DNA of 64,000 nucleotides. It comes from Rhizomys pruinosus (lineage: Eukaryota; Chordata; Mammalia; Rodentia; Spalacidae). Where the stretch lies: positions 5,993,523-6,057,522 of the forward strand of contig VZQC01013302.1 in the NCBI GenBank assembly GCA_009823505.1. Direction: 5' to 3'. The position numbers and the translations under genes are program-made. Shown piece after piece: positions 1 to 11,237 of the stretch. The notes beneath the pieces are model-generated. The model searched no databases and had not been told where the DNA came from. It saw only the letters and a program-made list of their open reading frames with translations. Position 1 is the stretch's first letter; every line of letters starts with the position of its first letter.

Positions 1-429
1 GAAACTATGCTCTCTAGTTAGGTTTCACTCATATTTTTTTGAGCCAGCATCTCCTACAAGAATTGGGGACCTTGAACTTACAATCTAGGCCCATACCACT
101 AGAAGATCTATTCCTTTGATCACTAGATCAAGAATATCTTACACACTCAATGTAGGATAGACTTCTCAAACCTTCTCATTGTTTGAAATGAGAATAGCAT
201 GCTGTTTCCAGCACTTGGATATATTAATCCAAATACATCCGCATTTATTCACTACCTTGTGTGGCCAGCAAGGGCATGGTGGGTTTTAAGGGATTAATGT
301 CAGATGCTCAGGTTACAAGAGGTGTAGTTGTCTCAGTGAGTCTTTTTACATAATAAAGAGTAACTTTTGCTTGCAAGGTTAAGTAAAAGTCATTAGTCCA
401 GATTATATCCACACTGTAACATTCATTAC
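1..429. other. Unassigned AT-rich DNA
   Basis: I see no coding exon, SINE head or tail, or LTR boundary here. Parts around 190-330 may be an older L1 3' region continuing into the next feature, but the match is too weak to assign. Confidence 0.3.
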
Positions 430-960
430 TACAGTTACAGAAATCCACAACTGTTCAAACTATAGAGAATAAATGACTGTGGGATACCCAGCATCACTAG
501 GTCATCTACAATCCAATGCCTACACATAAGACTCAGGGAACACAGTGGCAAAGGGTGCAGAAACATTATGAAAACCAGAGGAAGAAGAGTCCAACTTCTA
601 CATAATACCTTCCAGATATGGCAGGAAAGCTACTACATCCATGAAATCTCATCAGTACGGTTGCCCAAGCAAGATATGAGCAATGACAGTACAAGCTGAC
701 ATGCCAATGGGGTTGGGAGAAATTTCACAGAGTCTCACTTCTAGCTGAAGTACTGCAGGTGATAAATGAACTTTGTGGGAGGGGAATTCAATCAGTTTTC
801 TCCAAAAATGAGCTCCCCGAATCATTATCCAGTCACAAGTGCCCAAACTTTAACACATGCACATAAAAGAAACATTAATTAGACTCAATAATTTGTGTAT
901 ATGTATTTATATGTATGTAAAGAACAGGTTGTTAATTTGAGAGGGAAGAGATTTTTTGGA
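430..960 (+). mobile_element. Old rodent L1 (Lx-like) 3' region
   Basis: Phrases such as 'agactcagggaacacagtgg' near 530 and the AT-rich stretch with repeated tatgtat near 890-920 resemble the 3' parts of old rodent Lx-type L1 elements. The same kind of sequence recurs near 32.8 and 45.6 kb. There is no open frame of note. The family name is from memory of consensus appearance, so it is tentative. Confidence 0.4.
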
Positions 961-1050
961 GCTACAGGGTGAGAGAAACAGACAGAAAACATCTAAATAG
1001 AGAATGTATGATTGGATTTCTCAAAAAAATTATAATTCAAAAGGACTTCT

Positions 1051-1283
1051 AGTCTCCGGAGAGATGGCTCAGTATTGAGAGCACTGGCTCCTATGGCAGA
1101 GGACTTAAGTTTGACTCCCAGCACCCACACCACATCTAAAAACTCTCTCCAACTCCAGGTCCAGAGGTATCCAGTGCTATCTTTTGACATCCTCAGACAT
1201 GGTGCAGCATGGGTTCACTGACATACATGCAAGCAATGCATTCATACACAAAAATTAAAATAATACATAAACATTAAAAAAAA
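1051..1283 (+). mobile_element. B2 SINE
   Basis: The head 'ggagagatggctcag' (tRNA-derived A-box region) is followed by 'gagcactggctcc', a B-box-like 'gtttgactcccagcacccac', and a 3' part ending in an A-rich tail with aataaaa-like runs near 1255-1283. Several positions differ from the B2 heads at 44.9-45.5 kb, so this is an older copy. Confidence 0.85.
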
Positions 1284-1500
1284 AACATTCCCACAGACTT
1301 GGTCAGTGGCTATTTCCCATAACCTTTGGGAAATAAAGAAGAAAGAAGACAAAAAAGAGAAAAAGGTAACATGGAAGATACAGACAAAAACATCAAGCTG
1401 TTATACAAATCTACTACAATCATACCAACAGTCTTATTAAATACAAAGATCAAAACTCAACGTCAGTCAGAACTTGATAAAGACCTTAAAAAGTACCATT

Positions 1501-1651
1501 TGCCAGGCGTGGTGGTGCACATCTTTATTCCAAGCACTTGGGAGGCAGAAGCAGGCGGATCTTTGTGAGTTCAAGGCCAGCCTGATCTACAGAGTGAGTT
1601 CCAGGCTAGCTGGGGCTACAGGGAGACCCTGTCTTGAAAGGACCAAAAAAA
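1501..1651 (+). mobile_element. B1 SINE, near full length
   Basis: It runs from 'gccaggcgtggtggtgcaca' through 'cacttgggaggcagaagcag' and 'gttcaaggccagcctg' to 'gagaccctgtcttgaaag' and an A tail. The flanks repeat 'aaaaagtaccatt' (left about 1488-1500, right about 1649-1661), a target-site duplication. It sits exactly at the left edge of the L1 that follows, so the same target sequence was used twice. Confidence 0.92.
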
Positions 1652-1667
1652 AAGTACCATTCAATTT

Positions 1668-3395
1668 ATATATTCTGGATGTTAAGCCTCTGTCAGATAT
1701 ATTACTGGTGAATGTTCTCTCTCATTCTGTGGGTTTTCTCTTCTCTGAACAGAAGCTTTTGAATTTAATGTGGTCCCACTTGTCTATTGTTGAACTTGTT
1801 TCCAAGGCAGCTGCTGTCTGATTTAGAAAGCCTTTTCTTACGACCATATTTTGTAGGTTACTGCCTATGTTTTCTTCTATCAATTTCAGAATTTCTGGTT
1901 TCACATTGAGGTCTTTGATCCATTTGGAGCTTATTTTTGTGCAGGGCAAGAGATAGGGGTTCAGCTTCATCCTTCTAGAAGTGGTGATCCAGGTTTCCAG
2001 CACTATTTGCTGAAGATGCTGTCTTTCCTTCATTGAGTCTTACTGGCCCCTTTGTTAAATATGAGGTGGCTGAAATTGCATGTGTCCAAGTTTGGATGCT
2101 CAATTTTGTTCCATTGATATATGGGTCTGTTTTTGTGATAACATTAGGGTGTTTTTATTACTTTAGCCCTGTAACATAGTTTGAAATCTGGTATGGCAAT
2201 TCGTCCTGTATTGCTCTTTTTGCTCAGGGTTGCTTTCACTATCTGGGGTCTTTCATTTTTCCATATGAATTTAAGGATATTTTTTTCTAAGTCTGAGAAT
2301 AAACTCATGGGGAGTTTGATTGGGATTGCATTGAATCTGTACATTAGTTTAGGAATCATGGACAATTTTACTATATTATTTTTCCAATCCTTGAGCATGG
2401 CAGGTCTTTCCATCTTCTGGTATCTTCATCAATCTTCAGTAATTTAATTGTAGAGATCTTTGGTGTCTTTGGTGAGGTATTCTGTATTTTTGAGGCTACT
2501 GTGAATGGGCAGTTCTCCCTGCATTCCTTCTCCAATTGCTTGTTGTTGGCATAAAGAAAGGCAACTGATTTTCCTAAGTTAATTTTGTAACCCACTACTT
2601 TACTGAAACTTTTGATCATTTCTAGGAGTTTCTTGAGTCCTTTAGGTAAACTATCATGTCATCTGCAACAAGGTATAGTTTGACTTGTTCTTTTCCAATT
2701 AGTACTCCTTTAATTTCCTTTTCTTGTCTTATTGCTCTAGCAAACATTTCAAGCACTATATTGAAGAAGAATGGAGATAGGGGCAGCCTTGCAGGGTTCC
2801 TGAATTTAAGGGAAATGCTTCCATTTTTCCCCATTTAGGATGATGTTGGCTGTGGGTTTGTTGTATTCAATTATATTAAGCTGTGTTCCCTCCAGTCCAA
2901 TACCTTCTAGGACTTTAAGCATGAAGACATGCTGGATAATATTGAAGGCTTTTTCTTTAATGATTGAGATGATTATGTGGTTTTTGTCTTTCAGCCCATT
3001 TATGTGCTTTATGACATTTTTTGACTTGCACATGTTGAACAATCCCTGCATCTCTGGTGTAAACCTGACTTGGTCATGGTAAATTGTCTTTTTGATATGT
3101 GCCTGTATGTGGTTTGTGAATATTTTGTTGAGAATTTTTTCATCTTGTTTCATTAATGAAATGGGCCTATAGTTTTCTTTTTTGGTTGTATCTTTACCTG
3201 GCTTTGGCTTTAGAGTTTTGCATACTTCATAGAAATAATTTGGAAGATTTCCCTCAGTTTCTATCCTTCTGAACAATTTTATTAATAGTGGTTATTTGTC
3301 CTCTTTAAAATTTTTATAGAACTCTGCCATAGTGCATCTGGGCCTGGGCTTTTTGAATTACTTTTTCAATTTCAATCTCTTCTTGATTAAGCATT
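1668..3395 (-). pseudogene. L1 ORF2 fragment, reverse transcriptase to C-terminal part (inverted segment)
   Basis: Read on the minus strand, the broken frames follow ORF2 order. An RT start region with 'ENYRPISLM' lies near 3170. The catalytic box lies near 2670 and reads 'VADDMIVYL' where an active element has FADD. '[10 protein letters not shown]' lies near 2270 and 'RRMKLNPYL' near 1970. Stops and frameshifts break it into at least five frames. It cannot encode an active enzyme and is a dead 5' segment of the twin-primed L1. Confidence 0.85.
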
Positions 3396-3890
3396 AATAA
3401 ACGAGATGCAAATTAAAACCAGCTTAAGATTTCATCTTAGTCCAGTAAGAACAGCTAAGATTAGGAAAACAAATACACCAAATTCTAGAGACCTTGTGAG
3501 GAAAGGGGAACACTCATTCACTGCTTGTGGGAATAAAAACTCATGCAACCCATATGGAAAGTGGCATGGACAATACTTAAAAGACTCAAAATAAACCTAC
3601 CACCTGACCCAGTCATACCACTCCTGGGTATATACCCACAAGATTCAACCTGTCCCAGAGAAAGATGAAAAACTGTGTTTATTGCAGCTTTCTTCACAAT
3701 AGTGAAAATCTAGAAGCACCCCAAGTGACCCTCAACTGATGAGTGGATAAAGAAAAAATGGTATATCTACACAATGGAGTTCTATGCAGTAGTGAAAAAG
3801 ATGACATCATGAACTTTGTGGGTAAATGGATGGGACTAGAAACCATTTGCTAAGTGAAGTAACACAGTTGAAAGGCAAAGTGAGCAACCT
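3396..3890 (+). pseudogene. L1 ORF2 C-terminal fragment (sense segment)
   Basis: The sense strand shows the familiar end of ORF2: 'MQIKTSLRF' at 3406, then a zinc-knuckle-side region with 'gggaataaaaactcatgcaa', 'cctgggtatatacccacaag' near 3627, and 'aatggagttctatgcagtag' near 3773. Stops interrupt it. It continues directly into the 3' UTR of the same L1. Confidence 0.8.
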
Positions 3891-4388
3891 TAATGCTATA
3901 TAATTTTTTTCATCTGAAAGCAACTGTACAGTTAAAATGTGAATCTCTTAATGGGCTTTAGAATTAAACTACCACTTATTTTCAGACTTCATAATTTTAG
4001 TATATGGGTGGAGGGTATGTATACATATTTTTGACTAATATAAAATTAAGAGGAAAAATGTGAATTCTTAAAGAAGTATTGGAATTAACTTATAGTTTAT
4101 TTTCAGACATCATAATTTTGGTATATGTCTGATATATTCATGTTTTAGAGCAATGCAAATTGGAGGGAACAGCAACAACAAAAGACTGAATCAAGGACTG
4201 AGTGAAGCAGTCAAATTCTGCTCAAAACAGTAAATCTCTGCAAAGGAGAACTTTAAAAGGACAGAAAAAGATGCAAGACATGTATGGAAGAATGCATGAG
4301 TTCTGGTGGGGTGAGGGGCAAGGAGGAGGAAATGAGTCTAAAATTGGATTGAGAAATGTTGAAAAAAAATAAAAAGTATCATTCAAAT

Positions 4389-4734
4389 ATTTCCTTAAAA
4401 CATACCATTCAAGGCTCTGTCAATTTTCTCACCGTGGGCGGAGGGCACCGAATCCATAGGACAACTCTAGGAAGCTGCGATGGAAGAGAGATATACTGCT
4501 CAGCATGTAAGTGATATCTTATGCTCATCACTTTGTAGGCAAGTCTGATTAAATATTTTAGGTCCTCCGAAACAATAAAATGACCATTCAAATACACAGT
4601 GCCCACAAGAAACATGCAAGCATATAAATCAGTTAAAAGGAGATGAGATGATGAGAAAAGATGCACCTTGCTAATCCTAGGAAGGACTGTTTCAATAATT
4701 GCTGGAGTGGATTTTCTGACAAAATATTAAAGAA
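4389..4734. other. Single-copy-looking DNA with an unrecognised minus-strand ORF
   Basis: No repeat family was recognised. An 85-codon open frame runs on the minus strand (4409-4666) with mixed, protein-like composition, but I recognise no domain and see no second exon. It may well be chance. Confidence 0.3.
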
Positions 4735-4737
4735 CGT

Positions 4738-4910
4738 AACTTCCCCGGTGTGATGGAGCATGTCTTTACTCTCAGCACTATGGAGCCAGAACTAGGCAGA
4801 TCTCTGTGAGTTCAAGGCCAGCCTGGTCTACAGAGTGAGTTACAGGACAGCTGAGGCTACAGGAAGACCCTGTCGCAAAAAGACCAAAACCAAAACAACA
4901 AAAAACAACA
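4738..4910 (+). mobile_element. B1 SINE
   Basis: The diverged head 'ccccggtgtgatggagcatg' is followed by the core 'gttcaaggccagcctggtct', 'agagtgagttacaggacagc' and 'gaccctgtcgcaaaaagacc', with an A-rich tail. Confidence 0.88.
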
Positions 4911-5049
4911 ATATAGAAGATAATTTATAAAAAGATGAAGAATCGTTCAAGAGGAAAACATCAAGCTACAATAATCACATGAAGCCTGATTAGAAGGAAA
5001 TTTCATATGAAATTCTTGTAATATCAGTTGCATTTATAAATGAGTCTAA

Positions 5050-5282
5050 TATATAATCCTTTTAAAATATAGTTTATTTTTATTATATGTTTATGGATGA
5101 TTTGCCTTAATATGTGTAAGTGCACAATATGTGTGAAATGCCTGGAGGACTGGAAGGTGTCAGATCCCCTCGACCTCCAGATATGAATGGTTTTTAGCCA
5201 CCCAGTTCATCCTGAGATTTGAACCTAACTCTTCTGCAAAAGCAGTCAGTCATCATAACCACTGAACTATCTCTCCAGCCCC
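5050..5282 (-). mobile_element. B2/B3-type SINE, antisense
   Basis: The plus strand ends with 'gaactatctctccagcccc', the reverse complement of a B2-type head. 'gcagtcagtcatcataacca' precedes it and a T-rich (A-tail) region begins near 5050. It diverges more from the B2s elsewhere in the window and could be the related B3 family. Confidence 0.75.
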
Positions 5283-5337
5283 TTAATTTATATTCTTGTT
5301 TATATATTTGTACACTAATCTGAAGTTACAAACTCAT

Positions 5338-5460
5338 GATGAACTGACTGGTGAAATGGTTCAGTGGGCAAAGGTGCTGTCTGACAAATCTGATGAAATG
5401 ATTTTAATTTCTAGTATCAAATGTTGGAAGGGGAGACTAGATTTTAACAAACTGATGTCT

Positions 5461-5491
<31 letters not shown>

Positions 5492-5515
5492 TCAATCCCA
5501 TAAAAATTAGAAAAT
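5338..5515 (+). mobile_element. Diverged tRNA-derived SINE (B3/B4-like) with (CA)n tail
   Basis: The head 'actgactggtgaaatggttc' followed by 'agtgggcaaaggtgctgtct' matches the general rodent tRNA-SINE layout 'gatggctcagtgggtaaagg'. It ends in a (CA)n run at 5464-5491 and 'aaaattagaaaa'. The family is uncertain. Confidence 0.6.
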
Positions 5516-5964
5516 ACATAATGCAATCATTATGTATATATATTCCTTAATAAACAATGATAAATGTTTAATAAACTATATATATTCCTTAATAAATAAT
5601 GATAAATGGCATAAGAGTTCTGTGCAATTCTAGTGTCAGTGCTTTGGTCTATCTGTTATCTCTGCAATATCCTCATAGCTTTAGTATATATATGTTTTTA
5701 TCTTGGAGGTGAATTAAAATCTCAATTTTTCATTTTCTTCATAGACTTTTTTAGACTGCTCCTTCTGTCTGTAAAAGCTTAAAATAGGTGGTCAAGAGAC
5801 ACACATGTTGACTATGGAAATATATTTCATTTTTCATGTAACAAGAATTTTTTTCCATCTTTAAGTTACATTGAAACCTTGATTTATATGTAGTATTATT
5901 TATTCTTTGGGCTGATATGCATATGTTATTCGAGGATGTATATAGCACCCATCTTAGACACTTA
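5516..5964. other. Unassigned DNA with a short tandem duplication
   Basis: A ~40-bp AT-rich unit containing 'attccttaataaa' and 'aatgataaatg' occurs twice (about 5532-5570 and 5576-5611). I recognise nothing else up to the L1 3' end. Confidence 0.4.
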
Positions 5965-6405
5965 TTGTTTTATTAGTGTTATTCAGAATTCAGGGTGGAT
6001 TTTAAAAATTAATTGTATACAGTCATGGTAGAATCATTGGCTCTTACGTGGGAAGTTTCAATCAATGTGTGTAATAATTATACATCACATTCACTATATA
6101 TAAATTATATATTATTTTATCAATATATGTATTCCTTGGACAATCCATTATTTCTAATCTACCTACCCAGATAACAATCCTGAATTGGTAACAACAACAA
6201 TAAAAGACGTTCAAAGAACTGACTAAAACAGTAAACTTCTGCAAAAAAAAATTTAAAAAAGACTGAGAAAAAGATGTAAGACAGTAATTACTCTGTATGG
6301 CAGAATGCATGAATACTGAGGGGGAAGCAGCAATGAGGGGACAGTCCTAAATTTGAGTAAGAAATGTCATATGAAATTCACAAAAGCTCAATAAAAAATA
6401 AGAAA
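5965..6405 (+). mobile_element. L1 3' UTR end, short-type
   Basis: It contains 'ggtaacaacaacaataaaag', 'cagtaaacttctgcaaaaaa', 'tatggcagaatgcatgaata', a purine-rich tract and the terminal 'ctcaataaaaaataag'. This 3' end structure (CAACAA, GAATGCATGA, G-rich, AATAAA-A) is shared by most L1s in the window. The left limit is uncertain. Confidence 0.7.
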
Positions 6406-6937
6406 GAAAAGATGGAGGGATGTAAACTGAAAAATTTCCCCAGGACTGCCATAAAAACATATAAACTTGGTGGATTATGTTTGTCACAGTTGTGGACAAT
6501 AGAAATCAAAGATCAAGGTATTATTTTGAAAGCTCTAGAAAATCTTTCCTTCCCAGTTCGTAGCTTTTGGTGGTCATTGCTAATTTTGGCATGCTTTCAT
6601 TTTGTGGCAGGATAACACCAATCAATTCCTTTTGAATACCATTTTCCTTCAGTGTATTTCTTCCTGCAAATTATTCATTTTCTAAGTACACCAGTCACTG
6701 TATTAGAGCACAATATTATCCAGTATAACTTTATCTTAACTCAATACTATCTGGAAAAAATTAAATTCCAAATAAAGTCCTAATCACAGAGTTAGGACTA
6801 CACAATTCAATCTAATGTCATATACTTTCTTATTTCACATAATTCATACAGGTTTTATGTGCAAAATATAATCTCATTATCACATTGTCAGCATCAACTT
6901 CAAATTCAAAATCTTAATCTAAATATAGTCAATACAA
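6406..6937. other. Unassigned AT-rich DNA
   Basis: An 83-codon open frame (6364-6615) starts inside the L1 tail and has no recognisable domain. No repeat family was recognised. Confidence 0.3.
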
Positions 6938-7105
6938 AACTCACAAGAGGGCTGCCTTATTGGCTCATCCATTTAGGGTTTAGTCCTGGAACTCAGAAGA
7001 GGCAGGCAGATCTCTGTCAGACTGAGGCCTACCTGGTCTACACAGCAAGTTCCAGACTATGTAGGTGTACAAAGAAACCCTGACTACCCCCTCCCAAAAA
7101 AGTCA
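6938..7105 (+). mobile_element. Diverged B1 SINE
   Basis: The recognisable pieces are 'ggcaggcagatctctgtcag', 'cctacctggtctacacagca' and 'agttccagactatg', ending in 'aaagaaaccctgactacccc'. The head is poorly conserved, so it is an old copy. Confidence 0.7.
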
Positions 7106-7261
7106 CAAGAATTATCTGCTAATCAACTAACTTAAAGGCAAGTCAATTTAAATTAAAGAAGTTGCTAGAGGATGGCGAATTGTCAAAAGTTATGTGAGAT
7201 TGCTTTCCTTTGATCACTAGAACTTGATAAGACCTTACTCTTGAGAACACCACACTCTTTT

Positions 7262-7510
7262 TTCTAATTTTTTATAAATTTTATTTATTTCTGTATGTGT
7301 ATGAATGTACTGTCTGCATGCAAGTCTGTGCACCCGTGTCGTGCAATGCCGCAGAGGTCAGAAGAGGGTGTCGGATTCCCCTGGAACTGGAGTTCTCCTG
7401 GAAGTGGAGTTTCAGACGGTTCTCAACCGCCATGTGGGTGCTGGGGATCAAACCCGGGTCCTCTGCAAGAGCGATTGGTGCTCTTAACCACTAGGCCATC
7501 TCTCCACAGA
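7262..7510 (-). mobile_element. B2 SINE, antisense, full length
   Basis: The plus strand goes from 'tttatttatttctgtatgtg' (tail side) through 'aatgtactgtctgcatgcaa' and 'ggtgctggggatcaaacccg' to 'aggccatctctccaca' (head). The flanks 'accacactctt' and 'accatactctt' look like a slightly decayed target-site duplication. Confidence 0.92.
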
Positions 7511-8599
7511 ATACCATACTCTTAAATCATGTGTCATGGAGAAATCTAGTGGTCACTGACCAACAAGCTTCCTCCAAACTGGTTATTTTTCATAATACTG
7601 AAAGATACTATACAGAGAGCTAAGAGGAAATATCCCCAATTCCCTATGCAGCTATGAACCCATGAACTACAATAACAATTGACATTGTAAGATATGATTA
7701 TGCGTGTATTAGTGGCACAGATGTTATGAAAGTAACTCACCAATCTTTAATTGTATTTAAAGGCATGCTCCATGCAAAGAAACACATGTCTGATACTATA
7801 AATCTGGTCAATACTCTATCTTTAGGGAACTTATAAGCTCTCAGGGTGAGCTTACTACTATTATTCTTTTGCTAAGTGGAGATTATAGCAAATTACCTTC
7901 TAAATACATAAATATATGCTCACAGATTAATGCAACTCTTAGGCTTCATCAAAGAAGATATTTTGTACAGCAGAAGATGGTTAATTAAAAAGAAACTCAC
8001 AACTGGTTAAAATGTAATCAATAAGCGACTAGTTACTCAACCAGAAATGGGACATATATATCATATACACCAATTGCCAAGTATCAGAGACCATCGTAAA
8101 AGTAGGAACATAAAAATTATAAGAGCTAGAGATCAGAGTACCAGACCAAAATAGTGTCTTTTGGATATGACAAGAACACTATACTTATGAAGTCTCAGCA
8201 CCTGTGGTTGTCTGCACAAAGTTAGGAAAGCCAGCATTCTAGCATGGAGGTTAGAAGGACACAGAAACCCCTACCACTAGCAGATGAGCAACTTTACATT
8301 TGATGGCTTCTAGGACAGGAGGTTTAACAGAAACAATGGACAAAAATTTTGAATGAGTTTTAACATTTTCCTTCCACCATCACTGTCACCCATATTTGAA
8401 ACTATAATGTAATTATCTCAGCTTAACTTAAAATAATAATAATTCTTTAAGAATTTCATGCAGGTGTACAATATGTTTTGATTTTAATGTAATTGCCTTA
8501 TTTCAAACTCCTCCTGGATCCATTATTACTCTATTTTGTTCAAACTACATGTTTTCTCTATTTTGTTTACTTTCTCTCTTTCTCTCTCTCACTTTCTCT
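7511..8599. other. Unassigned DNA
   Basis: Phrases such as 'gcaaattaccttctaaatac' and the region 8140-8300 hint at an old Lx-type L1, but I cannot set limits or a family. No gene is seen. Confidence 0.3.
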
Positions 8600-8662
8600 T
8601 TTGGTACTCCTTTTGAGACAGGGTTTCCCTTGTAGTATCATCTGGCCTGGAACTTGATACAA
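8600..8662 (-). mobile_element. B1 fragment, antisense
   Basis: 'ttgagacagggtttccctt' followed by 'tggcctggaacttg' is the reverse complement of the 3' half of B1. Only about 60 bp remains. Confidence 0.65.
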
Positions 8663-8784
8663 TGTTGTTGTTGATTTCTCAAATGGATTCAGGGTTCAGA
8701 ACACTTTTGAGATGTAGACATATAGTTTTGTTTGCTGTCTAAAAATCTCCAAATGCACAGTTATGCTTTAGTTAAATATTAGAA

Positions 8785-9170
8785 GGGTTAATTTTACATG
8801 GCAACTTGGTTGAAATAGTGTTGATGTATTTGGTTAAATATTTTTGCTACTTCTGTAAAGTTAATTTTTTAAAATATAAAATTACCTTTAGAATTTTTGA
8901 ATGTTAAGTAAAGCAGACTTCATTCTGTAATGTTAATGGGGCCAAGTTTCATCCAATCAGCAGAAGGTCTTTACAAAACAAGATGGAATTTCCCAAACGA
9001 GAAAAAAATTTCATCAGCACAGTTCCTTAGAATTTAATTCATAGCTCTTCCTTTTATCTCCAGCCAACTGGTCTTTATTTCTTTATGAAATGTTGGACTC
9101 TCTAAGATTTTATCATTGTGTGACTCAATCTTTGGATCTTTCTCTCTCTCTGTCTGTCTTTCTCTCTCTG

Positions 9171-9232
<62 letters not shown>

Positions 9233-9370
9233 CTCTCTCTCTCTCTCTCTCTCTATATTATATATTATATATTTTTATATATATTATATATAATCAGTAT
9301 ATACAGAGAGGATATATATTATATATATATACTATATATATTATATTATATATATATATATAGAAGGAGT
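8785..9370 (+). mobile_element. ERVL LTR, MLT2-like, with expanded microsatellite
   Basis: The order of motifs matches the MLT2 LTR class: 'ggttaattttacatggcaac', 'taagtaaagcagacttc', 'ggccaagtttcatccaatca', then a CT-rich and TA-rich region in place of the usual polyadenylation-side tract. No internal retroviral sequence is seen, so it is a decayed solo LTR. The start is approximate. Confidence 0.65.
9137..9365. repeat. (CT)n / (TA)n compound microsatellite
   Basis: CT and TCTG runs (9137-9212) are followed by alternating TA, CT and TATA blocks to 9365. The translated serine-leucine frames here are only the repeat read as codons. Confidence 0.95.
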
Positions 9371-9599
9371 GACTCGGTATGGTGTTATTGCTATTTCTCT
9401 AGAAGAAAATGGCTAAGACAAATGAAGTGTATTCTGTCTACTTACCCTAGAGAAAAAAATTTTCTTGTATTCTCACCCAAATAAGTATTAAAAGTGGCTT
9501 GACAAATTTCTCTCTTCTTACCACATACTTCTGCCAACCATCCAAGCAGATATGACTCCCTGAGACTGTATCAAAACTATTTTTCAAATATATTCTCTT

Positions 9600-9805
9600 T
9601 CTGGGCTGAAAAGATGGTCCAGAGGTTAAGAATGCTAGCAGCTTTTTCAGAGGACCGGGATTCACTTTCCAGCACCCACATGGTGGTTAACAACCATCTG
9701 TAACTCCAATTCCCAGGTATCTGGTGCCCTTTTCTGGTGTCCATAGCATTGCATGCATGGATGCAATGTAGACAAATATACACATTAAATATATTATAAA
9801 ACAAT
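9600..9805 (+). mobile_element. B2 SINE
   Basis: The head 'ctgggctgaaaagatggtcc' is followed by 'aggttaagaatgctagcagc', 'agcacccacatggtggttaa' and 'tgtaactccaattcccaggt', ending near 'tacacattaaatatattat'. It is diverged. Confidence 0.85.
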
Positions 9806-11232
9806 TCTGGTCACTTTTCTTTATCACTGCAAATTCTATGTTTTTCTACCATTATCTCACACTGAAGCTATGACAATAAATTCAAAATCATCTTTTTCAG
9901 TCCTGACTTGTCACCACAGGAGAACACTTGTCCTTAAAATGCCAAAATGGGATGTCTCAAATACAAACCTAGGTATGCTACCTCTGTTCTAAAACAATCT
10001 CTGTGGCTCAGCATCTGCCTTTTTTCCTTAATGTTGTCTAAAAACATTGTTAGACTATGCATGAACCAGTTCCAGTGTCATCACTTGGGAACTTGTTATA
10101 ATTGCAGAATATTTTACTAAATCTTAGATAAACAGAATGAGAGCCTACATTTTTGCAAAGACTTCAGGTAATTGTTGTTCATTAAAATTTCAGCAATCCC
10201 TTGAATCAGGGTTCCTAAAGCCAATTAATGTGTTTGTTAAATCTGGAGGCTGTTAAAAAAATATTTATTCTATACCAAACCCGCTGTATACAAATGTCCA
10301 AATACAGTATCAAGTTATCTACATTTTTACAAAGTTCCTGGGAAACTTGGGACAATCTGCAAGATTTGTGGTCCCAAAGTAACAGTGTACACCACAGATT
10401 CCCAATGCTTCAGTCACATATTTTCATGTTTTTTTTTTTTCTTTTTATGTCAGTTTGGGAATGCTTCAATGTCTTGTCGCAAGGAATGATTTTGCCTAAT
10501 AGACACTTCCCTGCTTTTATCTCCATTTGAAAATGTATTATTCATCATTTAAATCCAAGTTAACTTTCTTAAAACTTTTCCAAGTTAATTCAGAGATAAT
10601 TTATTATTTCTCGAACACTTCTAAATTTTTTGTGTAACAGTGTGTTATAGTATTTAATTACATGATGACTGTTATGTACAGAGCATGAGTCACATATTTT
10701 CTCCTTAATTATGCCATGAGTTCTAAATTTTATGCACATGCATAAGTCCCTGGGCACAGTAAATCCTCATTATATAGCTGATAAATGCTTGTTGAATAAA
10801 TGAATTGATATCCTGTCATGTTATTAAGTTTGAACAATCAATACAAACATTTCTAGAACTTAAATATATAATACTATTAAAATAATATCATCCATAAATA
10901 TTATTTTTGAGAAACAAAATGTTAGAATTCCTGAACCATTTTCTTCTCTTCCATTTTGTTCCCTCACACTTAAATGTTCTACTGGTACTATAAAAGCACA
11001 TGCATTTGTCTTTCTTACTCCTGTCAAATTTTATACACGGAGTATCTTTTGTGTTACCAGAAAGGGTTTATAGCCAGAGGGACCCTCTCATTTCACTCTA
11101 TAATATTCTTGTATCTTCCATTGAGAACCAAAGAGCAGAACTGTATCATTCACTCTAAACTTTCTGAAGTCATTTCTATTTCATGTTGCCATTACAGGCA
11201 ATTTTTAAGCATTGCTTTAAACTGTCAACATA
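9806..11232. other. Unassigned AT-rich DNA
   Basis: I recognise no repeat boundary and no exon. The 100-codon frame at 10228-10530 has no domain and low-complexity phenylalanine runs from a poly-T. This may be real unique DNA between insertions. Confidence 0.3.
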
Positions 11233-11237
11233 ACAGG

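Larger units (their letters stand above)
1662..4375 (+). mobile_element. 5'-truncated, 5'-inverted (twin-primed) L1
   Basis: The left part (about 1668-3395) is ORF2 sequence in antisense. The right part (about 3396-4375) continues ORF2 in sense and runs into a 3' UTR with CAACAA runs, a G-rich tract near 4305-4335 and an A-rich tail ending near 4375. The two parts are nearly adjacent in L1 coordinates, with roughly 50 codons missing at the junction. This is the signature of twin priming. The flanks 'aaaagtaccattcaat' (left) and 'aaaagtatcattcaaa' (right) differ at one inner base and fit a target-site duplication. Inside the 3' UTR, a block near 3950-4015 is repeated near 4075-4135. Confidence 0.85.

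Noticed and set aside
5464..5491. Possible CRISPR-like or other regular array
   Set aside because: A plain (CA)n microsatellite. No spaced repeats of CRISPR type occur anywhere in the window.
7295..7525. Cysteine-rich frames recurring at 7.3, 32.3, 37.7, 44.9 kb
   Set aside because: All are antisense B2 SINEs read through. The similarity comes from the SINE family.
9090..9484. Serine/leucine/isoleucine-rich frames
   Set aside because: A translation of the CT/TA microsatellite.
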